Positions 33,413 through 45,660 of a stretch of DNA of 64,000 nucleotides are shown here, piece by piece. Each line of letters starts with the position of its first letter. The first letter of the stretch is position 1. Source of the DNA: Ectopseudomonas toyotomiensis. GTDB taxonomy: Bacteria > Pseudomonadota > Gammaproteobacteria > Pseudomonadales > Pseudomonadaceae. The position numbers and the translations under genes are program-made. Below the pieces are notes generated by a model, which was given only the letters and a program-made list of their open reading frames with translations, was not told where the DNA came from and made no database searches. The stretch covers positions 62,001 through 126,000 of the forward strand of contig NZ_FOXK01000008.1 of assembly GCF_900115695.1 (NCBI RefSeq), in the 5' to 3' direction.

Positions 33413-33946
33413 TCAGCGCCCGATCATGCGCGCCAGCACGTCCTCGCCGCCCTGGCGGCGATGAACGAACGCCATGGCCACGTGGCCGATCACCATGAAC
33501 AGCAGCAGCCAGCCGAGGTTGCCATGCAGCAGGCTGGCGGGCGCGATCATCCATTCGATCTTGGCGTCGCTGAAGCCGGGCATGATGGTCATGCCGAAGG
33601 CGACGAACTCGCGGCCCGAGCCGTACTGGCGTAGCAGCGCGACAAAGGGAATCACGAACAGCAAGCCATACAACGCCAGGTGGCCGAAGCGTGCCATTGT
33701 GCTGACAGGCGCCGGCCGGCGGTTACTGTTATACAGCGCCCAGAACAGGCGAATCACCACCAGCACCATGAGCAACAGCCCGGTCGCCTTGTGCGTGCCC
33801 CAGAGGAATTTATCCAGCGAGCTGTCTTCCATCAGCGCATGCGCCAGTACGGTCAAGAATTGCCACCCCAGCAAAACGGCCATACCCCAGTGCAGCCAGC
33901 GTGTAACCGCACCATAGCGTTGCGCGGAGTCATGCAGGTTCGACAT
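33413..33946 (-). CDS. Cytochrome b561-type membrane protein
   Basis: 177 residues, four predicted helices. Haem-ligand histidines appear as H19 (RWLHW), H52 (THKATG), H141 (LLHGNLG) and H155 (VIGHVAM), the normal b561 set. Inner-membrane di-haem electron carrier, by family often linked to superoxide or quinone redox. No partner gene is adjacent. The start uses the first ATG at 33946, preceded by a GAGAGGA-like stretch. Confidence 0.92.
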   Translation of the reverse strand: MSNLHDSAQRYGAVTRWLHWGMAVLLGWQFLTVLAHALMEDSSLDKFLWGTHKATGLLLMVLVVIRLFWALYNSNRRPAPVSTMARFGHLALYGLLFVIPFVALLRQYGSGREFVAFGMTIMPGFSDAKIEWMIAPASLLHGNLGWLLLFMVIGHVAMAFVHRRQGGEDVLARMIGR

Positions 33947-34105
33947 CGTGGTTCCTCTCCAATGTCATGTACGAAAACGGTGTTCGGGCCAGACGGCCGA
34001 ATGCCCCATCCGAGGCAAAGACCCGCCCCAGACGCAATGGTGCCGCGCAGCAGAGCGTTGATGCGCCTACAGATGTTAGCGGGTATGTCAGAAGGGCATC
34101 ACGCC

Positions 34106-34128
34106 ACGCCCCCGGCAAGCGGGGGCGT
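34106..34128 (-). terminator. Hairpin after opgH
   Basis: ACGCCCCCG (34106-34114), loop GCAAG, CGGGGGCGT (34120-34128): a perfect 9-bp stem just past the opgH stop. No T-run, so it may stabilise the 3' end rather than act as a classical terminator. Confidence 0.6.
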
Positions 34129-34137
34129 AGCGGATGA

Positions 34138-36678
34138 TCAGGCGTCGCGCAGGGCTTCGCGCCAGGCGTGGTATTGCGGCTCCTGCCAGATGCGCGCGTG
34201 CAGACGCGCCATGCCGTCAGGATCGTTGAGCAGACGCCAGCGGGTGGCCTCTACCTTGCCTTCAGGCCCGGCGTTGAGGATTTCATCGATTCGCTCATCG
34301 CGCAGCGCTTCGGCAGCAGGCACCACCTTGGCGTGGCGGGCACGGGCCATGGCGCAGACCAGGGCGTTGTACAGCGGGTCGACCACTGCACGCAGGAAGC
34401 CCTTGCGCAGAGCCCGTGAGCTGTTCAGTTGCTCGTACTCGGCGGTGTTGCTCAGTTCCACCGGCACCTTGTGTTCTTCCGGAATCAGGAACAGCTTGCT
34501 GCGCCGTGCTGCCAGGCCCGGGGCCGTGCGGCTGGTCAGCACCGAGACCACCGGCGACAGCACCAGTGACACGACGATGGGTGCCAGCCACCAGAGGAAG
34601 TCCGGGTTGAGCCAGGCCACCAGCGCCGTCCAGCTGATACCGATCAGCACCTGAGTGCCGTGACGGCGGAAGGCTTCGCTCCAGGGGGTCGAGTCATCCA
34701 CGCGCTGCGGCGAGTTCCACTGCACCGACCAACCGAGGAAGGCGGCGGTGACGAACAGGCTGTGGAACAGCATGCGCACCGGCGCCAGCAGCACCGAGCA
34801 GGAGGCCTCCAGCAGCATCGACAACAGCACCCGCGTACGACCACCGTAGGCCTCGGCGCCCTTGATCCAGATCAGCAACACGCTGAGCAGCTTGGGCAGG
34901 AACAGCAGGGTCATGGTCGCCGAGAACAGGGCGATGGCCTCGTGTGGCTGCCAGCGCGGCCACAGCGGGTAGAGCTGGTTGGGCTGCAGGAAGTACTCCG
35001 GCACCATCAATGTATGAATCGCCAGCAGGCAGGTCGAGAGCACCAGGAACAACAGCCACAGCGGCGCGGACAGGTAGGACATGACCCCGGTGAGAAACAC
35101 CACGCGATGCACGGCATGCATGCCACGCACCAGGAACAGGCGGAAGTTCATCAGGTTGCCATGGCACCAGCGGCGGTCACGCTTGAGCTCGTCGAGCAGG
35201 TTCGGCGGCAACTCTTCATAACTGCCCGGCAGGTCGTAGGCGATCCATACGCCCCAACCAGCGCGGCGCATCAGCGCGGCTTCGACGAAATCGTGGGAGA
35301 GGATCGCGCCAGCGAAGGAACCGGTGCCCGGCAGCGGCGCCAGGGCGCAGTGCTCGATGAAGGGTTTGACCCGAATGATCGCGTTGTGACCCCAGTAGTG
35401 CGACTCACCCAACTGCCAGAAGTTGAGGCCAGCCGTGAACAGCGGCCCGTAGACGCTGGTGGCGAACTGTTGCAGCCGCGCATAAAGAGTGTCCATCCCG
35501 GACGCCTTGGGCGCGGTCTGGATGATGCCGGCACCCGGGTTGGCCTCCATCAGGCGTACCAGGCGGGTCAGGCATTCGCCGCTCATCACGCTGTCGGCAT
35601 CGAGCACCACCATGTAGCGGTAGTTGCTGCCCCAGCGCCGGCAGAAGTCGTCGATGTTGCCGCTCTTGCGCTTCACCCGACGCCGACGACGGCGGTAGAA
35701 GATATGGCCGAAGCCTTCCACTTCACGGCACAGCTCCATCCAGGCCTGTTGCTCGGCCACGCAGATGTCCGGGTCGTTGCTGTCGCTGAGGACGAAGAAA
35801 TCGAAGTGCTCGAGTTGTCCGGTGGCCTTGAGCGACTCGAAGGTCGCACGCAGGCCGGCGAACACACGCGGCACATGCTCGTTGGCAATCGGCATGACCA
35901 GGGCGGTACGTGCCCGCGGCGAAATCGGCTCATCACCGCAGCTGCTGGCGGAGATGCTGTAGCGGTCACGCCCCTTGAGCAGTTGGAAGAAGCCCATCAA
36001 TGCGGTCCAGAAGCCCATCGACACCCAGCAGAACAGCAGGGCAAATAGCGCCAGGATGCTGGTCTGCACCACATAGGGCAGGATCTGCCGCGCTGACTCC
36101 TGCCAGGGCTGCTCGAACACCAGGCCCAGATCGACCAGCGACCAGCCCTGATAGGGCAGCACCGACTTCATGTACCAGGTGGCGACAACAGTCTGCACGA
36201 CCATCAGCACCAGCAGCGCAGCACGGCGCACCGCCGCGACGTGGCGCCAGTGCTCTTCGGCGAAGTCTTCGCTCTCACGCGTGCGTGGCCGCGGTGCGGG
36301 TTTCTCGCCCTTCAAGCGACGCCAGCCGCGATCCAGGATGTTGATCTGCCAGGGCTCCGGCACCATGCGTGTGCGCTTGATCGGCGGCGTCGAATCGATG
36401 GTGGGCCGGCCCTGGTGGTCCTGCACGATGCGGCAGCCGCGTTCGAGCGCGTCCGGCCAGCCCAGAGACAGACGAGCTGGCACCGACTCGAGCATCTCGC
36501 GGGTTTCTTCCAAAGGCTCGGCAGTCGCAAGATCGTCTTCGTGCAGAGCACGGTGCAAGGTGGCGAGATCCCCGCCCTCCTCTTCCAGGCGATGAGCCAG
36601 AGCTTCCTGCCGCTCATGATCGAGCGGCAGCTCCCCCAGATAATCCTGGATTTGCGTGGGGTCTAGAGTGTTATTCAT
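34138..36678 (-). CDS. opgH: Glucan biosynthesis glucosyltransferase H
   Basis: 846 residues. A GT2 enzyme of the inner membrane that polymerises UDP-glucose into the beta-1,2 backbone of osmoregulated periplasmic glucans. The cytoplasmic domain (roughly 250-520) has the DxD site in VLDADSVMSGE and the substrate-binding KRDRRW near its end; eight or so membrane helices flank it. The long acidic N-terminal tail is typical of OpgH. Its start overlaps the opgG stop by 8 bp, so the two are translationally coupled. Confidence 0.96.
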   Translation of the reverse strand: MNNTLDPTQIQDYLGELPLDHERQEALAHRLEEEGGDLATLHRALHEDDLATAEPLEETREMLESVPARLSLGWPDALERGCRIVQDHQGRPTIDSTPPIKRTRMVPEPWQINILDRGWRRLKGEKPAPRPRTRESEDFAEEHWRHVAAVRRAALLVLMVVQTVVATWYMKSVLPYQGWSLVDLGLVFEQPWQESARQILPYVVQTSILALFALLFCWVSMGFWTALMGFFQLLKGRDRYSISASSCGDEPISPRARTALVMPIANEHVPRVFAGLRATFESLKATGQLEHFDFFVLSDSNDPDICVAEQQAWMELCREVEGFGHIFYRRRRRRVKRKSGNIDDFCRRWGSNYRYMVVLDADSVMSGECLTRLVRLMEANPGAGIIQTAPKASGMDTLYARLQQFATSVYGPLFTAGLNFWQLGESHYWGHNAIIRVKPFIEHCALAPLPGTGSFAGAILSHDFVEAALMRRAGWGVWIAYDLPGSYEELPPNLLDELKRDRRWCHGNLMNFRLFLVRGMHAVHRVVFLTGVMSYLSAPLWLLFLVLSTCLLAIHTLMVPEYFLQPNQLYPLWPRWQPHEAIALFSATMTLLFLPKLLSVLLIWIKGAEAYGGRTRVLLSMLLEASCSVLLAPVRMLFHSLFVTAAFLGWSVQWNSPQRVDDSTPWSEAFRRHGTQVLIGISWTALVAWLNPDFLWWLAPIVVSLVLSPVVSVLTSRTAPGLAARRSKLFLIPEEHKVPVELSNTAEYEQLNSSRALRKGFLRAVVDPLYNALVCAMARARHAKVVPAAEALRDERIDEILNAGPEGKVEATRWRLLNDPDGMARLHARIWQEPQYHAWREALRDA

Positions 36679-38230
36679 GGGCAGGCAGCTGATAGCTCCA
36701 GGTTTCCGACAAGGGCTTGCCGTCCTCGACCAGGGCAGCGCGCATTTCCACCGGCTGCGCCGGGTTCTTGACCTTGATGCGCAACATCAGGCGCCAGCCT
36801 TTGCTGACCGGGTTGTAACGCAGGCTGTCTTCCAGCAACTCGGCGTTGCCATCGACGCTGACCTGAACGGTCGGCGCCGCGTCGGGCGAACGCTTGGCCA
36901 GCTCCTCACCGACGAAATCCACCACCAGTGCAGTACTGCCATCAGCCTGACGAATCAGGTTGGCCTGCTTGATATCACCCTCCGACAGCCGGGTCTGGCT
37001 GACCATGGCCAGTTGCGGATCGTGCAGTTTGGCGTCGTCACGGCTGAAGTGTAGGCGATAGGCCACATCCAGCGACTCACCCGGTGCCGGCAGCTTCTCG
37101 GGGCGCCACAGGGCGACGATGTTGTCGTTGGTTTCGTCCGGCGTGGGGATCTCCACCAGTTCGACATGACCCGCGCCCCAATCGCCGACGGTTTCCACCC
37201 AGCCGCTCGGGCGCAGCTCGTAGCGGTCGTCGAGATCCTGATACTGGTTGAAGTCGCGACCACGCTGCATCAGGCCGAAGCCACGTGGGTTGTCGATACG
37301 ATAGCTGCTGACGTTGAGGCGCTGCGGGTTGTTCAGCGGACGCCAGATCCACTCGCCATTGCCGGCATGGATGGCCAGGCCATCGGAGTCATGCAGTTGC
37401 GGGCGGTAATTCGGGCGCGGCCAGGGCTGGTTGGCACCGAACAGGTACATGCTGGTCAGCGGCGCGATGCCGAGCTTTTCGACGTTCTCACGCAGGTAGA
37501 CCTTCGATTGCACCTCGAGCACGCTGTCGCGCCCCGGTTTGATTTCCATGCGGTAAGCGCCGGTGGCACGCGGCGAATCGAGCAGTGCGTAGATCACCAG
37601 GCTGCGGCGATCGGGCTGCGGCTTCTCGATCCAGAATTCGCTGAAACGCGGGAACTCTTCGCCCGATGGCAGCGCGGTGTCGATGGCCAGGCCACGCGCC
37701 GAGAGGCCGAACACCTGACCCTTGCCGACGATACGGAAGTAGCTGGCGCCCAGCACGCTCATCACTTCGTCATGCGTACCTTTGGCATTGATCTCGTTGA
37801 TCACCTTGAAGCCGGCGAAGCCCAGATCCTTGAGATCATCCGGGTTCAGGTTGAGATCGCCGAAGTCGAACATCGACGGATCGTACTTGATTTCCTGAGT
37901 GCCTTCGGCGGTCACTTCGTTGATCTTCACCGGCACATCGAAGTGCATGCCCTGGTGGAAGAAGTACAGCCGGAACGGCGTCTTGCCATCAGCCCAGTGT
38001 GCTTTTTCCTCAAGGAAGCGCACCTTCTGATAGCCAGCGAACGGCAATTCGCGCAGCGCAGCCGGCAGATTGCTTTGCGGGGCGCTGTAGCTTTCGGCGG
38101 CAAGCGCCTTGGCCTTGACCGCCACATCATCCAGATCGAAGGCCCAGCTCTGGGCAGCGAACAACAGAGGGAGCACACAGAGGGCCAGCTTGCCGGCCTT
38201 GCCCATACGGGCTCCAGAACAACGACTCAT
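36671..38230 (-). CDS. opgG: Glucan biosynthesis protein G
   Basis: 519 residues from ATG 38230 with GGAGG 10 nt upstream; ATG 38206 in frame with GGAG is the alternative. Signal peptide (GKLALCVLPLLFAAQSWA, cut before FDLDD), then the MdoG beta-sandwich (YKVRFLEEKAHW-like YQKVRFLEEKAHW; RSGWVETVGDWG variant RPSGWVETVGDWG). Acts in the periplasm with OpgH, probably branching or releasing the glucan. First gene of the opgGH operon. Confidence 0.95.
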   Translation of the reverse strand: MSRCSGARMGKAGKLALCVLPLLFAAQSWAFDLDDVAVKAKALAAESYSAPQSNLPAALRELPFAGYQKVRFLEEKAHWADGKTPFRLYFFHQGMHFDVPVKINEVTAEGTQEIKYDPSMFDFGDLNLNPDDLKDLGFAGFKVINEINAKGTHDEVMSVLGASYFRIVGKGQVFGLSARGLAIDTALPSGEEFPRFSEFWIEKPQPDRRSLVIYALLDSPRATGAYRMEIKPGRDSVLEVQSKVYLRENVEKLGIAPLTSMYLFGANQPWPRPNYRPQLHDSDGLAIHAGNGEWIWRPLNNPQRLNVSSYRIDNPRGFGLMQRGRDFNQYQDLDDRYELRPSGWVETVGDWGAGHVELVEIPTPDETNDNIVALWRPEKLPAPGESLDVAYRLHFSRDDAKLHDPQLAMVSQTRLSEGDIKQANLIRQADGSTALVVDFVGEELAKRSPDAAPTVQVSVDGNAELLEDSLRYNPVSKGWRLMLRIKVKNPAQPVEMRAALVEDGKPLSETWSYQLPAHE

Positions 38231-38466
38231 CGACACACAGCCTCCAGGGCAACACGTACTGACAAGCAGCGGCAAGCCCAGGGGCGGCCGCTGCAGGGAG
38301 TTGAAAACGGGCGAATGGTACAAACACAACGCGAGCACGATGCAGACAGCCAACCGAACGGTGACGTCTCCGCATGCGCGGATTCTTTCTGCGCATTATT
38401 ACCAGATCGTGAAGTCCGGCACAGGTGCTCGCGCGAGTATATTTTTCGCCTCCTTGGGCCACACCC

Positions 38467-40761
38467 TCATTGGCGTGGCAACAGTTCGAAACGCGCCTCC
38501 TGCACGCTCTCCGAATCCAGCCCCAACTGGACACGGAAGGCACCTGGCTCGCTGACATGCTGCAGGCTGGCGTTATAGAAACGCAGCATGGTTTCGTCGA
38601 TCTCGAAACTCAGCTCGCGCGCCTCACCTGCTTCAAGCTTGACCCTGCGAAAATCCTTGAGTTCCTTCATCGGACGGATCACCGAAGCGGCCTCGTCGTG
38701 CAGATACAGCTGCACCACGGTCGCGCCAGCCCGTGACCCGGTGTTCTTCAGCGTGACGCTAACGCGAATCTTCTCGCCCGGCGTCATGCGCTCGGCGGAC
38801 AGCTTCGGCGCCGACAGCTGGAAGTCGCTGTAGCTCAGCCCGTAGCCGAACGGATAGAGCGGGCCGTTGGGCTCCTCGAAATACTGCGAGGTGTAGTTGC
38901 CCGGTGTGCCGGGTGTGTACGGACGGCCCAGGCGCAGGTGGTTGTAGTAGGTGGGAATCTGTCCGACCGAACGTGGGAAGGTGATCGGTAGCTTGCCAGA
39001 GGGGTTGTGCTCACCGAACAGCACGTCGGCGATGGCGTTGCCACCCTCGATGCCGCTGTACCAGGTCTCCAGCATCGCATCGGCGTTTTCCTTCTCCCAG
39101 ACGAGCGCCAGCGGCCGACCGTTCATCAGCACCAGTACCAGCGGTTTGCCAGTGGCCTTGAGCGCACGCAGCAGCGCCTGCTGGCTGTCAGGCAGATCCA
39201 GACGCGTGCGACTGGACGACTCGTGGGACATGCCGCGTGCCTCCCCCACCGCCGCGACGATGACGTCAGCCTGAGCAGCGACGCTCACGGCCTCGTCCAG
39301 CATTGCCTGTGGTGTGCGCTTGTCCAGCACCACTTCAGGGCGGTCCCAATTGAGCTGGTTGAGGTAATTGATCACATGGGCATCGTCGGTGACATTGGCG
39401 CCGACGGCGTAGAGCAGCTTGCCCTGGCCTTGCAGCGCCGCCTCCATGCCCTTGCGCAGGGTCACTGCCTGCTCGGCCACACCGACCGCCGACCAGCTGC
39501 CGAGCATGTCCACGGGCGAATCGGCGAGCGGGCCGATCAAGGCGACGGTGGTCTTCTTGCTCAGCGGCAGGGTGTCGCCATGGTTTTCCAGCAGTACCAG
39601 GGAGTCGCGTGCCATGGCCCGTGCGTCGGCGCGGTGCAGGCGGCTTTCGGCATTGACGTCGGCCGGGTCGTCTTCGGCGCGGCCGATGCGGCGGAACGGA
39701 TCGTGGAACAGGCCAAGGTCGTACTTGGTGTTCAGTACATGGGTGACGGCTTCATCCAGCACGCTCTGCGGCACCGCGCCGCTGCGCACCAAAGCAGGCA
39801 GCTCCTGATCGTAGAGCGTGTCGGCCATGCTCATGCCGACACCTGCCGTGACGGCCAGTTTTGCAGCCTCACGGCCGTCGGCGGCCACACCATGGCGCAG
39901 CAGTTCGGTGATCGCACCGTGGTCGCTGAGCGCCACGCCCTTGAAGCCCCAGTCGCGACGCAGCAGATCACGCAGCAGCCAGGTATTGGCCGAAGCTGGC
40001 ACGCCATTGATCGCGTTCAGCGCCACCATCACCCCGCCGGCACCGGCATCGATGGCGGCGCGATAAGGCGGCAGGTAATCCTGGTACATGCGCATCGGGC
40101 TCATGTCGACCACGTTGTAGTCGCGCCCACCCTCCACTGCGCCGTACAGGGCGAAGTGCTTGACGCTGGCCATGATGCGCTGCGGGTCGCTGGGATCCTT
40201 ACCCTGATAACCGTGAACCATCGCCGCGGCAATGCGCGAAACCAAGTACGGGTCCTCGCCGAAACCTTCGGACGTGCGGCCCCAACGCGGATCGCGGGAA
40301 ATGTCGACGGTCGGCGCGAAGGTCATGTCCAGGCCATCGGCGCTGGCCTCGAAGGCCGCGACCCGCGCGCTGTTCTCGATGGCAGGAATGTCCCAGCTCG
40401 AGGCCAGCCCCAGCCCAATCGGAAAAGTAGTGCGATGGCCGTGGATGATGTCGTAGGCGAAGAACACCGGGATACCCAGGCGACTGCGCAGCGCCGCCTC
40501 CTGCATCGGGCGGTTTTCCGGGCGTACCACCGAGTTGAAGGTGGCGCCGATACGCCCTGCGGCCATCTCCTCGCGGATGCGCTCACGCGGCATGTCGCCG
40601 CCAATGCTGATCAGACGCAGTTGGCCGACCTTTTCCTCCAGGGTCATGCGGCCTACCAGATCGGCGATGAAGGCCGATTTGTCATCGACCGAAGGCGCGG
40701 CAGCCAGCAGGTTGGGGAGGATCAAGGCAGAGGCAAGAGCGAAGTGGTGCAGGTATTTCAT
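38467..40761 (-). CDS. bglX: Periplasmic beta-glucosidase, GH3
   Basis: 764 residues from ATG 40761 (an in-frame ATG four codons earlier has no ribosome-binding site). Signal peptide (MKYLHHFALASALILPNLLA), GH3 N-terminal barrel with IHGHRTTFPIGLG and the nucleophile aspartate in VALSDHGAIT, then the C-terminal alpha/beta sandwich and fibronectin-III-like domain (GYGLSYSDFQL, RVSVTLKNTGSRAG). Matches E. coli BglX in order of motifs. In the periplasm it would cleave beta-glucosides; lying 236 bp upstream of opgG on the same strand, it may trim or recycle periplasmic glucans. Confidence 0.94.
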   Translation of the reverse strand: MKYLHHFALASALILPNLLAAAPSVDDKSAFIADLVGRMTLEEKVGQLRLISIGGDMPRERIREEMAAGRIGATFNSVVRPENRPMQEAALRSRLGIPVFFAYDIIHGHRTTFPIGLGLASSWDIPAIENSARVAAFEASADGLDMTFAPTVDISRDPRWGRTSEGFGEDPYLVSRIAAAMVHGYQGKDPSDPQRIMASVKHFALYGAVEGGRDYNVVDMSPMRMYQDYLPPYRAAIDAGAGGVMVALNAINGVPASANTWLLRDLLRRDWGFKGVALSDHGAITELLRHGVAADGREAAKLAVTAGVGMSMADTLYDQELPALVRSGAVPQSVLDEAVTHVLNTKYDLGLFHDPFRRIGRAEDDPADVNAESRLHRADARAMARDSLVLLENHGDTLPLSKKTTVALIGPLADSPVDMLGSWSAVGVAEQAVTLRKGMEAALQGQGKLLYAVGANVTDDAHVINYLNQLNWDRPEVVLDKRTPQAMLDEAVSVAAQADVIVAAVGEARGMSHESSSRTRLDLPDSQQALLRALKATGKPLVLVLMNGRPLALVWEKENADAMLETWYSGIEGGNAIADVLFGEHNPSGKLPITFPRSVGQIPTYYNHLRLGRPYTPGTPGNYTSQYFEEPNGPLYPFGYGLSYSDFQLSAPKLSAERMTPGEKIRVSVTLKNTGSRAGATVVQLYLHDEAASVIRPMKELKDFRRVKLEAGEARELSFEIDETMLRFYNASLQHVSEPGAFRVQLGLDSESVQEARFELLPRQ

Positions 40762-40978
40762 CGAGAGCGGCATCCGGGATGCGAATCATTGTTTGAATGG
40801 CCGCCACGATACTCCGAGTCCTCGCGCCGCGCCGCGGGTTGGTGCAAAAAAACTTAAGCACCATTCAAAGGCGTTCCAGCAATTACGACCCCAGACTTTC
40901 ACAAACTTGCGCATTTTTTTCTTCGCCTCTGGTTTTGCCTGTCGGCAGGCGTAGCATGGCCGCATTCGGGAGATGGTG

Positions 40979-41851
40979 ATGGCGCAATTCGAACATCTGC
41001 AGGTATTCCAGAGCATGAGCCGCTCACCCAACGCGCGGCTGCACGCCATGGCCGAACTGGGCAACGGCATGGCCGTGGCACGCTGGAGCAATGCCCATGA
41101 TGCGCGTGACTACCTTGCCCCCAGCCACCACACGCTGTCGTGCTACCTCAGTGGCGGCACAGGCACATTCCGCCGTGAGCAACCCGGCAACAAGGGCGCT
41201 CCAGACAAACTGTGCATCCTGCCGGCCGAACACCAGTCGGCCTGGATCATCAATGGCGAGATTCAGCTAGCCCACCTCTATATAGAGCAGGAGCAGTTCG
41301 CCCTTGGCGCGGTCGCCTTGCTTGATCGCGAACCGCGCAGCCTGCAACTGGAAGAAGCGACCTTCCTCGAGGACACCGAACAGTCCACACGCTTCCGTCA
41401 GTTGTGCACCCTCGACTGGCAGGAGCCGGGTGAACGCCTGCTGGCCAGCAGCCTGGCGCACCAGTTGCTCGACCATGCGCTACTCAACCAGGTTGGCCTG
41501 CGCCAGGGCCTGCGTCTCAAGGGCGGCCTGGCACCGCTGCAACGCAGGCGTGTACGCGAATTCATCGAGCAGTATCTGGAGACGCCGCTGCCACTGAGCC
41601 AGCTGGCCGCGCTTTGTGCCCTGTCGGAATACCACTTCGCGCGCATGTTCCAGAGCAGCTTCGGCCTGCCGCCGCACCGCTACGTGTTGGCCCGACGCCT
41701 GGCGCGTGCCTGTCAGATGCTACGTCAGCCAGCCCCTGCTCTGAGCGAGGTGGCATTGGCCTGCGGCTTCGCCAGCGCCAGCCATTTCAGCAATCGTTTT
41801 CGCCAGGCACTGGGCGCCACACCGGGGCAGTACCGCGCTGCATTCCTGTAA
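40979..41851 (+). CDS. AraC-family regulator
   Basis: 290 residues from ATG 40979, with GGGAG 6 nt upstream; the ATG at 40973 would sit on top of that site. The N-terminal half is an unassigned sensing domain (SCYLSGGTGTFRREQ suggests a cupin). Two C-terminal helix-turn-helix units (LSQLAALCALSEYHFARMF and LSEVALACGFASASHFSNRF). It diverges from bglX with about 217 bp between starts, so bglX is a candidate target. Confidence 0.9.
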   Translation: MAQFEHLQVFQSMSRSPNARLHAMAELGNGMAVARWSNAHDARDYLAPSHHTLSCYLSGGTGTFRREQPGNKGAPDKLCILPAEHQSAWIINGEIQLAHLYIEQEQFALGAVALLDREPRSLQLEEATFLEDTEQSTRFRQLCTLDWQEPGERLLASSLAHQLLDHALLNQVGLRQGLRLKGGLAPLQRRRVREFIEQYLETPLPLSQLAALCALSEYHFARMFQSSFGLPPHRYVLARRLARACQMLRQPAPALSEVALACGFASASHFSNRFRQALGATPGQYRAAFL

Positions 41852-41996
41852 GACAGAAGCAGCCCACCTCCCTCCCTACCGTCGGCAATCTCGGCGCCAC
41901 GCCTGCTAATCGTCACGCGGCTATGCGAAAATCTGGGGCTTTGCATTGCCACGGCCCAGTCATGCGCCCATTCCTTTTCGCCACGGGGCTTCGTTG

Positions 41997-44627
<2,631 letters not shown>

Positions 44628-44701
44628 CGCCTCGCTCCACCATGACGCTCAACGTGCTGGATGAAAAGAGCGTCGACTACGCGCCCCGATCCACCCTACA
44701 T

Positions 44702-45196
44702 TCAGTCAGACGCATCGTCGCGCTCGGACTCGGCGTCCTCGCGGTTACGCGCCTTGCTGCGCGGGTGCGGGCCAGCCACGGCGGGAAAGCGCGACGAGGC
44801 GTAACGCACCACCAGAATCGCCAGGGCCAGCAACAGGATAGCTCCCGACACCATCACCACACCCCAGCTCGGCTTGTGCGTGTGGGAAATGTCGGAAATC
44901 AGCAAACGGGTCAGCGCGGTGATCGCCACGTAGATCATGAAGCGAATCGGCATGTGGTTGGTCTTGAAGTAGATGCCAACCATCGCCGCCAATTCCAGGT
45001 AGATGAACAGCAACAGAATGTCATCGACCGTGATGTGGCCCTTCTCCAGCATGCCGATGAAGGTCATCACCCCCGCCCAGGCCGTGATCGCCCCGATGGC
45101 GAACAGCGCCAAGTAATGGAAGGCCTCCATCAGCAGATTACCCAAGGATTCCGCCAGGCCATGCATGCCCGTACGCAGACGTTCCGCCCAATTCAT
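44702..45196 (-). CDS. PsiE-like phosphate-starvation-inducible membrane protein
   Basis: 164 residues from ATG 45196 (GGGAG upstream). Four predicted membrane helices and the PsiE family core (VDDILLLFIYLELAAMVGIYF, HMPIRFMIYVAITALTRLLI), then a charged cytoplasmic tail rich in R, K, E and D. Function of the family is unknown despite the name. It converges with the SNF2 gene. Confidence 0.88.
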   Translation of the reverse strand: MNWAERLRTGMHGLAESLGNLLMEAFHYLALFAIGAITAWAGVMTFIGMLEKGHITVDDILLLFIYLELAAMVGIYFKTNHMPIRFMIYVAITALTRLLISDISHTHKPSWGVVMVSGAILLLALAILVVRYASSRFPAVAGPHPRSKARNREDAESERDDASD

Positions 45197-45339
45197 CGTG
45201 TCACTCCCCAAAGCCCTGCATAACGGCCCGGACATCCGAAATGGATGCCCGTCCCCAGCGATCATGCAGGAAAAACACCAGCATGAGGATGATGCAGGGA
45301 TGTGACGCAAAGACACAGGCGCGGATTGCCGCAGGCCTT

Positions 45340-45660
45340 TCAGAGCCACCAACTGAGCATCCCGCTCGCCAGCAGCGGCGCCGCGACCGGCAAAGCCCAG
45401 CGCAGGCGCCAGGCCAGCACGGCGACCAGCAGCAGTGCGGCGAGCATCAGTTGGCACAGCCACAGCACCGCGCCGATCTCGCCACCCAGGCTCAGGCTGC
45501 ACAAACCCAGGGCAAGCGCGAAGCAGATCGCTGCAGCCCAGCGCAGAACGCGCTGGCGCAAAGACCCGGGCTCGCCGCCGAGCAAGGCTTTGTGATGACG
45601 CGACATGGTCAGGCACAGGGCGAGCATGCCGAGATAGGCCAAGGCAAAAGCGAGCAGCAT
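45340..45660 (-). CDS. DUF3325-type small membrane protein
   Basis: 106 residues, three to four membrane helices. Start ATG 45660 overlaps the stop of the PepSY gene as TGATG, so it is translationally coupled. Small proteins of this kind (labelled DUF3325) regularly end siderophore-uptake operons next to PepSY and DUF3649 genes. Role in the operon unknown. Last gene of the seven-gene iron locus. Confidence 0.8.
   Translation of the reverse strand: MLLAFALAYLGMLALCLTMSRHHKALLGGEPGSLRQRVLRWAAAICFALALGLCSLSLGGEIGAVLWLCQLMLAALLLVAVLAWRLRWALPVAAPLLASGMLSWWL

Noticed and set aside
32087..33634. 515-codon open frame on the plus strand overlapping the MFS gene
   Set aside because: It runs in another frame of the MFS gene and across the terminator; composition is Gly/Arg/Pro/Ala-rich without any recognisable motif. 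A GC-rich shadow.
39007..40857. 616-codon plus-strand frame opposite bglX
   Set aside because: Antisense shadow of a clear GH3 enzyme; His/Gln-rich translation with no family features.
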